Of a stretch of 64,000 nt of DNA, positions 1 to 11,191 are shown in pieces (position 1 is the stretch's first letter; the number at the start of each line of letters is the position of its first letter). The position numbers and the translations under genes are program-made. The notes beneath the pieces are model-generated. The model was not told the DNA's origin and did no database searches. It was given only the letters and a program-made list of their open reading frames with translations. Origin of the DNA: Desmodesmus armatus (Eukaryota; Chlorophyta; Chlorophyceae; Sphaeropleales; Scenedesmaceae); assembly GCA_007449985.2 (NCBI GenBank), contig VIIQ02000035.1:62001-126000 (forward strand). The letters are read 5' to 3'.

Positions 1-3000
1 GCAGCAGACAAGGAGGAGGTGCTGTCCCAAGTGGATATGGTAATTCACTCTGCTGCTGTCCTCACCCTGGATGCACACATCCAAGATGCCCTCAGGTGCG
101 CTTGAGGAGGCTGCTGCCTGCTGACCCTCAAACCCTGCAAGCTGACTCTTGACCCTCCGAGCTGAGCTTTGCGCAATCCCATCTGTGCAAAGAGGTGATA
201 CCAGCCGCTGAAACTAGGCTTGTGGCGCAAGTACTCCGGTCAATTATGCTTCAGCTGGCACTGTGTGACTGCCTTCGCAAGCCTTTTGCAAACCCTGCGC
301 AAACAATCTTCCTGTCAGACTGTGAGAGATACATCCTCAAAGCCAGACATCACGTGCTATCATCCCTTGCCTGCGCCCCCCCTCCTTCATCCTGCATTCA
401 CAGGGCCAACTTCTGTGGCACTCAGAAGCTGCTGCAGCTGGCCAGGCAAATGCGCCGCCTGCGCTCCTTTGTCTATGTGAGCACCTTTTACGTGAACAAC
501 TTCAAGCCCTACAACACAACAGTGCCGGAGGAGGTGCACTACCCCACACTTCAGCTGGCAGGTACGTTTGGGGTGGCCTTGTATCTCATAAACAAGCCGC
601 CAGCCTGTGTTTGATGTTGACACTGTCATCTGTCAAAAGTGGAGCACACATGCTGGCCCTGCATCTATAAAACAGCCACAAGCTTTGTTGGACTCAGCAT
701 GTGCACTACTCGAAATATGCAATGGGGCATATGGCACATACGTCGCACACTTCAGTGCTGCCGTCACTGCTGCCGTCACTGCTGCCGTCATTGCTGCCGT
801 CATTGCTGCCGCCACTGCTGCCGCAGGTGACCCCAAGGAACTCACCTACACCGACCTGACAGACCTGCTGCTCCACATGCCAGGAGAGGCCGCAGACAAA
901 GAGGTGTGTAGGGCAGAGTTGCAGCACTGTGTTGGTGTAGTGCCAGCGGTCTTACTAGTTAGGAACCTTATAAGGTACAGGCTGTACCCCGCTCTCCCTG
1001 GTACCTTATACCTGCGTGCGCGTGCAGGGCACCTTGATCGGGTGTTTCTAAATTTACACCGTCTGGTCCACTCTATCGGCTGTGGGTCCTCGCGCTGCAG
1101 GTGTACAAGATCATGCGCCGCCTCAACTTCACCTCCACCTACGCATTCAGCAAGCTGCTGACTGAGCAGCTGGTGGATGATCCTGCAGTGCTACCTGGGG
1201 TAGCCAAGGCTATCGTGAGGCCATCACTGATTGCTAGCATGGCAGGGGCACCATTCCCAGGGTGAGCTTTCTTTCCCTTTTGATGGTGGAGGGAAGCCGC
1301 TTCGAGGGTCGAATCACACAAAGTTTGATAGTTGTAGGACGGGCATGTGTTGGAAGTCAGCATCCGAGCGGTCATCACTAGCTCTGCACTCAATGTTCGT
1401 TACATTGAGATCCCCGAAAGACCCAGCCCACACCATGTGAGCTCAGGGACCCAATCCATGTCCCTCCAATGCTACCATGGGCGCCACCTCCTTCTCAAGA
1501 GCAGCAAACCACCTGCAACACACAAGGTTAGACAACATGCAAACATGTACAAGGCATAAAGCGCTGAACCAGTCCTTCACAGTGGTGTATGGGTTGTTCA
1601 ACACCAGGATCATGCGTATGAACGCATTGCAGTGCACTGTGCCACTACGCTCATCCGTGCCTCTGTGCTGACTGCCTTGTCCCCTGCACGGTGCATGGTT
1701 GTGACAGGTACATCAGTGGCTATGCAGGCGCGCCAGGCTACAGCTTGGGTAAGCTGGAAAGATATGGGTCACAACTGCAGTGGCACACCGCTCCAGTGTA
1801 TTCTTGGATCAGCGGCGTCAGGACACTGCTTCTTGCATTTTCAGTGCCTATCGCACAGCTCTCACGCATGCCTGCCAGGCCACACGAGTCCAACTGCTGG
1901 CACCAGTTGTCAAATCTAGCCAGCCTTGTCTCACCCACCAAACCGTGTAAGACAGCCCCATCATCTGCATACCGCATTCACAACATCACCTTCTCCGTGT
2001 CCCTTGCCCCACTGCAGCCTATGGAATGGGCTTCTTCCACGACATCAGTGGCGTCGCATTCGCATCAGACGCCATCGTGGATATCATCCCAGTCGACACA
2101 ACCTCAGCTTTGACCATCGCAGCAGCAGCCGCTGCAGCGGCACACGGCCCGTACACAGGTGGCCACGCCCGTGTCTATCATGCTGCCTCGGCTGCCAGCT
2201 ACCCCCAGAGGGCTCCCAGCTTTTTTGATATGCTGCGCAAGTTCTGGATTGCCAACCCGGCACCCTTTTCGCTGCCCTTCGCCAGGCAAGTGGGGTTGGA
2301 GGTTTGGGCAAGAGGTTATGCGGCTTGTGCTTGTTTCACTGCAGGCCTCGCCCTGTACAGCTGCAGCTGGCGACACATATTCAGCCCGGGCTGCTGCGCA
2401 ATCCACAGCACCACAATAAAATGACGCTGCCGCAGGTTGAACCCCGAACTGTCAGAATGCCCAAGTACTCCTGAGCAAGGCAGCTTCAGCTGTCACATCA
2501 AGCCGGAGGCAAGAGACCAAGCAACACCCCCTCCTCCATTGCTGAGACCTCTATCCCCCTTCCTGCCTGCCAGCTGCATCGACAGGTTCCCTGCCTTCAC
2601 TGGCCGCCACTCCCCCACCCTGAAGAGCATCCGTGCAGGCACCCTCATCACCCATGCCACATAAAGCCTGGTGCTTGAGACCAAGCACCCCCCACCCGAC
2701 TTTTGCTGAGACCTCTATCCTCCCTTCCTGCCTGCTGCCAGGTTCCCCGCCTTCACCGGCCGCCACCCCCCCCCACCCTGAAGAGCATCCGTGCAAAATA
2801 CTACTATGTGCAGCAACTGTCCCCCCTTCTTTGCTGAAACCTTGATCCTCCTTTCATGCCTGCATGCTGCACCGACAGGTTCCCCGCCTTCACTGGTCGC
2901 CACTCCCCCACCCTGAAGAGCATCCGTGCAGGAACCCTCATCACCCACGCCAAGGTGTGGCTGGCAGCCAGGCTGCTGGAGCTGACAGGCCACAAGCGCA

Positions 3001-3715
3001 AGGCACACACCCTCGTCAACGGCTTCAAGGCCTTCTGTGTGCAGAATGACCCCAGGTGCGTCAGGCTCAGACGGTTAACCGTCTGACAAACTTTTGTGTT
3101 TACACATGTGTCACACATGTGTTACACAAGTTTTAAAGTGTCACATTTACAATACTGCAGGCTGCAGTCAGCCGACATGCCAGGGCCCTGCTTTGAAAGT
3201 CAAGCCAAGCCATCTTTCATCACTCATGGCACATGAGTCATGGGCAATACCGTCAGCTGCTGCAGTCGTTGTTGCACTTGACGCATGATGTTGTGTCAGT
3301 GTGTTTGCTCAGCAACTGAATCCTTGTACGTTGCGTCACTGGATGTGCTGCCGTACAGGTATGCACGGTCTGTTGTGTCGTGTGTGCACAACACGCGCAA
3401 GCTTCAGCGCAGCCTGGCGCCAGAGGAGCAGGGCTCCTGGCAGTGTGTATGGGAGGAGGCAGCTGGTGCAAGCTGGGACACCTACGGCGCCACTGCACTG
3501 GCAGGTGAGTTATGTCAGCTTCTCTCAAGGATTATGATGTAGAGTCCTGTTGGCTTCTCTCAAGCACCGTAGCGTAGCTGGGGCGGGCTTGTTGCCCGGC
3601 TGTTAGGGTGAGATGGCAGCAACGCGCCTGCCCTTGCAAGCACACTTGCAAGTGCAGCATACGCTACAAACGGCTCAACTGTCTAGTAGATGATTTCCCT
3701 CCAATGCCAACAACA

Positions 3716-3750
<35 letters not shown>

Positions 3751-4235
3751 CTTGTGCAGGCCTGCGCACCACTGCCCTGAAGCTGCCCCCCTCCAGCATC
3801 AAGGGTCACGTGCCCCACAACTTCACCCCCAAGCAGCCCCTGTCAGACCCCTCACTCATGGCCCTATGGATGGCCGCCACCTCCAGCAGCAGCAGCAGTA
3901 GTGCTGCTGCTGCTGCTGCTGCTGCTAGCACGTCACCACTTCCTGCAGACAGCCTCACACACATTAGCAGCAACGGCAGCCTCAGCCGTAGCAGCAGTGT
4001 GGCAGATTCAGTGGACACTAGCAGCAGCATCGACAGCAGCAGCAGCAGCAGCCTGAGCAGCGGGTATGTGGCTGTGGGGACTGCTGGTGCGGAGGGTGTT
4101 GAGGGGGAGGGAGGGGAGGGTTGTGTTCACAGCAGGCGGGGCTGGCCTGAGCTGCTGTCGGCTAGTGAGGCGGTACGCATGCATGTGAAGCGTACAAAGT
4201 CCTGCCATGCAGTGCTGGTAAATGCTGCTTACTGA
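1..4235 (+). CDS. FAR: Fatty acyl-CoA reductase (FAR), 5' truncated by window
   Basis: Reduces fatty acyl-CoA to fatty alcohol with NADPH; the family is membrane- or plastid-associated and feeds wax ester synthesis. Proposed exons: 1-95, 404-561, 827-903, 1101-1261, 1708-1748, 2018-2285, 2345 to about 2464, 2879-3055, 3359-3504, 3760-4235; phases agree at every join (572 codons visible). Seen in order: VIHSAAVLTLD of the NAD-binding Rossmann region, FVYVSTFYVN, the catalytic Y-x-x-x-K as TYAFSK with LLTEQL after it, AIVRPSLI, VDIIPVDTTSA, and a C-terminal FAR_C-like stretch with WLAARLLELTG, WDTY and GLRTTALKLPP. The glycine-rich dinucleotide loop must lie before position 1. The intron at 2286-2344 has an AG|GCAAGT donor, so it is probably a GC-AG intron. 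The exon end near 2464 is the weakest join. The last exon carries poly-Ser and poly-Ala runs not typical of the family. The family call is firm; the 3' exons are less so. Confidence 0.85.
2541..2960 (+). repeat. Triplicated intron-end/exon-start segment in FAR
   Basis: Three tandem copies, at about 2541-2662, 2705-2797 and 2832-2960, of a segment starting GCTGAGACCTCTATCC that runs through a pyrimidine-rich tract and CAG|GTTCC into the exon reading FPAFTGRHSPTLKSIRAG. Only the third copy continues in frame into the rest of FAR. Copy 1 loses the frame at a TAA just after THAT. Copy 2 diverges after SIRA. All three retain an acceptor-like AG. Confidence 0.85.
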
Positions 4236-6604
4236 GTGGCTGTACTTATCAACTAGTAGCTGGTAGCTGGCTGGTACTGGCTAGGCATATTAGTGGCCTG
4301 GTGCATGGTGCATTCAATAAGCAGCTCTCGAGATGCCTAACCTGGTGCAAGGCTTGTATCAGGCATGCTGCGCAGCTGTGCTGTAGTAACACATTGTGCT
4401 GCTGTACAGTGTGTGCTGTGTTGTATTGGGATTGTGGTCGCTGTGGCCACAGCCATGGTGCAGTGCATGCTGCCTGTCTGACGGTTTGTTGTTATGAAGA
4501 TTGTGCCATGTCATGTCACTGGATCATGTCAGGTGGTGGCCTGTGAAGCTGTGAGGCCTTCTGAGCTTATTTTTGCCTTGCCACACAAAATGTGAGGGAA
4601 ACAAAAGTGTGAGGTACTCACTCTGTGGCAGCATCAGCGCCGGGGGAGTGGCTTGGTTGTGATTGGGGATGCCTACGCATGCCAGTATCAGTTACTGCCA
4701 TGCTGGGGTTACCCTGTAGTTGGCGTGCAAGCCTTCAAGGCTGCAGTATGGATAGAGTGTGAGTGTGGGCTATGAGTACACATGGTATGCTTGTGTTGAG
4801 GAACCTCCTTCTATCAATGCTTTGGTGCAGTCTCTGGTGTTTTTCCACAACGTTTCTTGGATGTGTTACATGCTTTTAAAATGTTGACTTACAGAGTGAA
4901 GTAAGTGCCTGTTGGGGAGACTGAGAGTTTATGGCACAGTGGGGTGGCCTAGACCCTGTTGGACCAGGTGGATCCTGTAGGGGGAGTGTTTGTGTTGCTG
5001 CTGGGCGAGTGGGGGTATGTTCTGGGGTGAAGGGATACCCCAACATCGATGTGCCAACCGGTCACTGCTCCCACAAGTGCTGAGGCGGCTGCATAAGCTG
5101 CGAGCATGTTGCTGCATCACCTGTGTACATAGTCTCACTGTTTTTGGCTAGGCGTGCCATGCCTAGCGGTGTTGCTGGTGCTGCACAAGCTCCCAACAGA
5201 TGCACAATGCTTCTATCTGTCTTGCTGCACAAGCATACTACTAGCAGCCCTGCATTACGCGTAATGGGCTGAACTTTACCCCCGGCTGCCTTGTGCTGAG
5301 CTCAGGAGTTTCTGCAACTCCCACTTTGAGCATTATTAGTGCTCATGACATAGTACTACATAGTATGAGTTTGGTAGGGTCTGCAGGAGAGGACATGTGT
5401 CTGTTATGGGTTGATGCTTGTGCTGGATGCTGTGCTGCATTATTTGTTGTGCAGCAGGTGCAGTGGGTCTGATTCACCTGGGCTGCATCTGCACCGCTGC
5501 CACTTAGTGGCTGTTGATGACAATGTCGGTGGCATTAATTGCTGCGTTAGTTCTTGGGTCATGCACTGCTGTAAACGGTGTACATGCAGTATTGGCAACA
5601 GTCCGAGCCCCTTTGTTCACAAGGTAACACTGGTACTGCCCCTGCCACTGACACTACTTGGGTATGCGTCGACTCTTGTCAGCTAGCTGACATATAGACA
5701 ACACTGGCAGCACACACCAATCACTGCCACAAAGCATCAGCAGCAAAGTTGGTAACAAACCCTACAGGGCACAAATGGCGCCACCATAGAATGCAAACCT
5801 ATAGTCTCAGGGCTGCCAGCTTACAGTGTGTGGGGCTGATAAGTGCCTCACGCTTATGTCACAATAACAAGGCCACAACACATGTCAACACGGCAGCTTC
5901 AGCCTCTGCGATCTTACTACAACACATGTCAACACCGTCGAACCTGGCAATTGACGGCACAGTCACAGAGAGCTGCCAGTAACAGATGAACAGCGTCAAC
6001 GTGCCCTGACAAGGGCATGCAAAAATGTAGGGGCAGACAGCAGACTGCACATACACCCATGTGCAAGTCCACACAATCGTTGTGGCAAAGGACAGTGATA
6101 ACCTCGAACTTCAAGTTGTGTGACTCTGGAGGTCCAGCAATGCAGTGTGGGTCCTGCACAAAACACAGACAAGAACACAGCAGCCGACTTGAGTGCAAAG
6201 CATGCCTTGTATGCAACAGTGATAACCGAGGCCGTGCAAAAGTGCGCCTCCAATGCGCAGAGTGGTCACACACTTAAGAAGTGGGTGCAGCTGCACCCAA
6301 CCTTGTCACAGGGCGGGCCGTGCAAACAGCCATCCAAGCTTCAAGCAACCATTGTAGGGTCATGGACTCTCACCGGCTGGCCACTGGCAACCCAGCTGCC
6401 GGGACCCTGAGGCGCTGCCTCGCCAGTGAACTCTTTTTATGTCTCAGCAGGAACGGCGGTGCAAGGCTGTTGACTGCCGTCAGTGTACTGTTGGTTGGGT
6501 GCCCACTGTGATCATACTGTGACAGCCTGCCAGCATATGCATAACTGCTAGCACCTAACACTGCCCCACTGTGCAATGCAGACAGCATGCAGTGCAGTCC
6601 TTAC
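4236..6604. other. Intergenic, FAR 3' flank; no gene recognised
   Basis: About 2.4 kb with only short ORFs and no recognisable domain. It probably contains the 3' UTR of FAR and, near its right end, one or more unresolved terminal exons of the minus-strand AT-hook gene, because the exon ending at 6605 has a strong GTAAGG donor. A copy of a dispersed repeat sits at 5889-5925. Confidence 0.5.
5889..5925 (+). repeat. Dispersed 37-bp repeat, copy 1
   Basis: Begins CACGGCAGCTTCAGCCTCTG and matches 58292-58328 with a single mismatch. Both copies are followed within a few bases by ACACCGT. Probably a fragment of a repeat family; too short to classify. Confidence 0.7.
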
Positions 6605-6811
6605 CTGTTGCCCGTCTGCACCAGGTTCTGGGGGTTCTGCTGCTGCTTTGCCGGCGATGCAGCCAACAGCTTAGCAGCCTCCAGATCAAGGCGCCGAGCT
6701 TCACTCACCACCCCTTGCTGCTGCTCTGAGCCAACAGCAGCAGCAGCAGCAGCTGCTGCAGGAGCAAATGTTTGCTTGGCTGGTGCTGCCGGCGGCTCCT
6801 CCTGTGCCTTC

Positions 6812-6853
<42 letters not shown>

Positions 6854-6909
6854 GCCTGTGCTGCAGCCGCCAATGTCTTGCGCGGGAGGGGTGGCAGCGC
6901 TGCTTGCTT

Positions 6910-6940
<31 letters not shown>

Positions 6941-7180
6941 AACACTGCTTCAGCAGCAGTTCCTGTTGTTGCAAAAGCCCTAGGTATCTGTTGAACTGAC
7001 ACCACCTGAATGTGTAGCTGCTGCTGCTGCTGCTGCTCCTGCTGTTGCTGCTGCTGCAGCAGATACCGGCCATACGATTTCCTTGCCCTCTTATTCCTAG
7101 CATACTGCTCACTCAAGTCCCTGCCCCCTCCGGCTGCTGCCGCTGCTGCCGCATCTCCCACTGCTGCTGCCAACTCCAGC

Positions 7181-7217
<37 letters not shown>

Positions 7218-7771
7218 CAGATGCCTTGCCTGAAGGCTGTTTCCTGTTGATTGGCCGCCTCTCGCTGCTGCTGTTGCTGCGCCATGGGGCCCTGAAGCTG
7301 TCGAGCAGCCACTGCTGCTCTTCTAGGAGCTCGGGTGGCAGTACTGCTGCTTCCACACCACCAGCTTGGAGGAGGGTTTGCAGTACAGGGTCGTCATCTC
7401 CTGCACAGCATAGTCAGCCAGTAGGGTACATAGTCAGTATGGTATGTAGGCTGTAAAAGTTACTGATACTGATGTGTTGGTGTTCTAATGTTGTGTTGGG
7501 ACCCCAGCACTGGCAACGTCAGCTGCAACAGCAATGGGAACACAACCGCATGAACTGTGGACCTCCTCTGCGCGTGCCCTAGCCAACATGACGCTAACAA
7601 TGCCAGAAACATGTGTGCACAGCAGGAGCAGCCAGTCACACTGTCACATCTGCTGGGACAACATACACAGCCAAACCTTACCTGCAGCCTGGCTCATGCT
7701 TGCCCCTGCTGCTGCTGCTGCTGCTGCATCAGCTGGGGGGTTCTTCCTGGGCCGTCCCCGCTTTCTCTTGA

Positions 7772-7806
<35 letters not shown>

Positions 7807-8105
7807 GAGACCATCATCCCAGGTGGCAAGCCCCTGACTGGTATCTGAGTAGGCAGCCCCATCACACAGTCTGCCAGACAGTCAAGCCCTTGCTGCCCCA
7901 TTCTGCCCGATGGCTGCAGCTGCAGGCCAAAACTGCTGCTGCAGCGTTGCAGCTCCAAGTTGAGCCGCTGCAGCTGCTGCTGCGGCGACTGGCCGGTATG
8001 GATCATCTGCTGAACACCTGGCGGAGGGCCAAAGGGATACAGCGACATGCTCTGCGGTTTGTACGGCACAGGCGGTGCGCTGTGCAAAGCCTGCGCGCCG
8101 TCTGA

Positions 8106-8140
<35 letters not shown>

Positions 8141-8806
8141 GTGGTGGTGGTGGTGGTGCGGAAGATAGGGGTGTGGTAGATGCTTGTTGCTGCAGCCCTA
8201 TGGCTGGTGGGGTTTGAGGGCTGCAGCCGGCAGCACCAGGCAACACTATGCTGCTTAGCAGCAGGCCTACGGGGCTACTGGGCTGCATGCCTGCCGGCAC
8301 AGCAGCAGCAGCAGCAGCAGCTGGGCACGTAAAGCCTTCTGCTTCCGCGTGCTGAGCCGCAGCTGAGGGCTCCCCTGCTGCTTCTGCTGCTGCTGCCTCT
8401 TGTGCTGTCAGTGTTGCTTCGAAGCCATCTGTGTCAAATCCTGCCATTTGCAGAAACGCCCGGAGTGTGATTTGCTGCAGGGACGGCTGCTTATTGTGGC
8501 CCACAGCTGAAGCTCCCTGCTGCTGCTGCTGCTGATATTTGCTGCCGGCTTTGAAGCCCAGCTGCTGCTTGTCTGACAACTGCTGCTGGTGAGGCAGCCC
8601 TGCATGCATATGCATGCGCTGGGGAGGGTCCATGCCTTGGCTAGCTGCTGGGGGCTGCAACTGCCAGTCACTGGAAGGCATAAGCGTCTGCTGCTGATGC
8701 CCTCTCAGCTGGATCCTTTCTGCAGGCTGCTGAGACAGAATTGGAGGTCGGATGTGGCCGTCACAATTGCGGGAGCCAGAAGGTCCCCTGCTGAGCTGTG
8801 AGGGCT
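6605..8806 (-). CDS. AT-hook, polyQ/polyA-rich nuclear protein (partial model)
   Basis: Function unknown; the AT-hook suggests DNA binding in the nucleus. Two exons are supported: about 8806-7682 and 7400-6605. They join in phase (CTGCAG|GTAAGG donor, TGTGCAG acceptor). Visible parts in order: Pro/Gln/Ser-rich N-terminal half; a possible short helical motif LQQITLRAFLQMAGFDTDGF; long poly-Ala and poly-Pro; poly-Gln followed by the AT-hook KRKRGRPRKNP; after the intron an acidic DDDP and the conserved-looking PPELLEEQQWLLDSFRAPW; a basic patch QYARNKRARKSYGRYLL; then poly-Gln and poly-Ala. The exon ends at 6605 in ACAG|GTAAGG, so at least one further 3' exon exists that I could not place. The N-terminus is also unresolved: no ATG opens the first exon, and an in-frame TGA lies just upstream. 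Many CTG/CAG runs make antisense ORFs that are shadows. Confidence 0.65.
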
Positions 8807-11191
8807 GCAATGTGGCTGATTTACCTGAAATACGGCTTCATAACTATAAGTATTGTGGATTGTCGAGTCTGGTAACCAGCATGCGACCGCGCGAACAGCA
8901 GCAGCAACCGCGAACAGCAGCAGCAGCACTCAAGATTGCAATCTCTCAAGGTACGCAAGGGAGGCACAGAAGTAAACTTATGATCTTATTTTGCGATTTA
9001 TGATTGCATGATGTGCAACTGCCCCAGCTGCTGGCAGTTTCCTGGAGACCAAAAGCAACCTGTGCGCGAGATCTGCTGAAACATTGTACACAGAACGGTT
9101 AGCTATGAAAAACTCCAGGGCCTTGGCGTGGTACTGGCGCGTGTGGGTCTTACGGGTGCGCCGCCGTTATTTGGTGACCAACATTTGAATCTGCGCAGAT
9201 GAATGTTGATGAGTGGGTGAAAATCAGGAAATGGGGACAATGATGCCAGTAATGTTTTGGCATGGCCGCGGCAATGCAGCCGACACGCTTTCTTCAACTG
9301 AATTTTTTTCTCAGTGCAGCAACCGAGCAGTCACAAAGTTGAGTGCTGGATTTTCTCCCCACACCGCAGATAAAAAATGATATCTCTACATGCATCTGGC
9401 TGCCAACACCCCCATCGGCATCCTGCAGTTGCGCGCGGGAAATCACACATACGGCGAATTGCGTAAAAGGAATAAGTACTCACCTGCCGAGATTGCTCCA
9501 AATTTGATGCACTTAAGGAAAGAAACGTTGCCTGCAAGTGGCTCACTGACGGCCAGAAATCATGCTCGCTGTCAAGCTGGCCAGGCCAATGGCAGGCAAT
9601 TGACACTCTGTACACTTGTAAAGTTGCACCATAGGCCTGCAGGGCTCTGCAGCGTTGGCGGAGCCCTCCCATTGATACCATGCCATGTGGAGGCTGACAA
9701 AACTTCAAAGGGAAAAGCCCCATTCCAACATTGTGTCAGGGCATATGGCAGGCCCTGATGGCCCTGCTGTGCTTTTGGCAGCATCCTCTGCTACAAGGGC
9801 TCAGGCACCCAGATTACTCAAGCCCACGTGGTCACACTTTCAGCCTCCACTAGTTCTTGCGAGGTGCTGTTGGCAACAGCCTGTTGCACATCACATGCAT
9901 GTTTCTATGCTGGGCCATCAGTGAGACGTGAGCTGTAGAACCACATGCATGTCCGTCCGTCCGCTTGAAGCCAGCCACGAAGGAAGCACGCATTTCACAC
10001 GTGTTGATGTGTTGGGGAAAAAGCCTGGCCCGCTGGCTGTGTGCTTTGAAAGGGTTGGCACGGCCCTTACCCAGTGCAGTAGCAATAGCAGTAGCAGTAG
10101 GTACAAGCTTTTCAGAGCTAACGTGCAGATGTATGTTGTTTTGTTACACAGAAGTATTTCTGGACCAGTGTGCCAGCATTGTAGGTGGGTCTGTGACTGC
10201 CAGTCACTGCGTGTCGGGCCCTGTGGGGGGTCGGCAAGGACAGACTCAAGCACAATCTGGTGCCGCGTAAAAAAATGGCAGCATTTGTGGCCCAGCTGGA
10301 CACAGCAGCTGCCAGCTGAGACTGCCAGGCCTGGCACTCTCAGCCTAGGTGTCTTTGCATATCAGCAGCGCATCACACAGCCTTTGCAGCCCGCCCTCGT
10401 CACTGCTGAGCAGCAGCACACTAAGAGCAGGTACAGCAGCACCAATTGGCATTACGCAGCATCTTTGGCAGGAGAGGCTGCAGCAGCAGCTTGCCACGGC
10501 CGTGTTGAAGAGGCAGGCTGTCGCGCCGCCAAGCCGTTCTGGGGGCTAGCCCTGCGCTGCTGTAGGCCCTAAGTCATGGTACTCTGCTCCTGGCTGTGTT
10601 ACATTTCCTAACCCCTGTTGCTCCTTGTGACTGGTGACTTGATGGGCCGTCTTCCCTCTTGTTGATTCACTGTGTAATGGCATCTCTTCCTGATGGCTCA
10701 GTGCTGTACATGTACATGTTCATGCCTTGCATTGTGTCTTCTTTGCCTCCTACAGTACATGTGCATGCATGGACCAACCAGGTCTCCGAGCTTGCATTGA
10801 CTGGGCCCCAATTGGCCTTGATGAAGCTAGCCCTGACCATTGAACGTGTGTCATGGGGACATGCTGTGAAAACTGGATGACAAAACAGCAACAGCAGTTG
10901 TACTTAAACCTGAAGTTTGTACAGACGTCAACCTTTTCAGAAACCAATCGCTCAATTGCGTCAACCAAAAACAGTTTGAATGGCACTAGGTGCCAGCAGG
11001 CTGTGAAGTGTCCCCGAAGAACATGATCCAGATCACCTGCCACCGTCAGCACCGTCATCATACGGTGCACAGCGCCCAAATGAAGCCTAACGGTTGCAAC
11101 ATGCTTATCAAGTCATTCATGCAGTATGCATGAGTCTGCAGAGTTTGTAGAAACCATTCTGTGAAGAAGTCTTCCCAGAAAGCAGAGGACC
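8807..11191. other. Intergenic between divergent genes; no gene recognised
   Basis: About 2.4 kb between the AT-hook gene (-) and the F-box/SUKH gene (+). It should hold both promoters and 5' UTRs. The longest ORF (9928-10572, +) is overlapped by an antisense ORF, has no recognisable domain and is cysteine- and serine-rich in a low-complexity way, so I do not call it. An AT-richer, CAG-free stretch lies around 9060-9560. Confidence 0.4.

Noticed and set aside
3690..4235. Minus-strand ORFs rich in Leu/Ala opposite the FAR last exon
   Set aside because: They arise from reading CAG/CTG runs on the other strand; the plus frame continues a conserved FAR C-terminus.
6587..7456. Plus-strand poly-Ala, poly-Leu and poly-Cys ORFs
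   Set aside because: Antisense of the AT-hook gene; composed almost wholly of CTG repeats in shifted frames.
9928..10572. 214-codon ORF as a gene
   Set aside because: No domain, overlapped by a long antisense ORF, no convincing start context.
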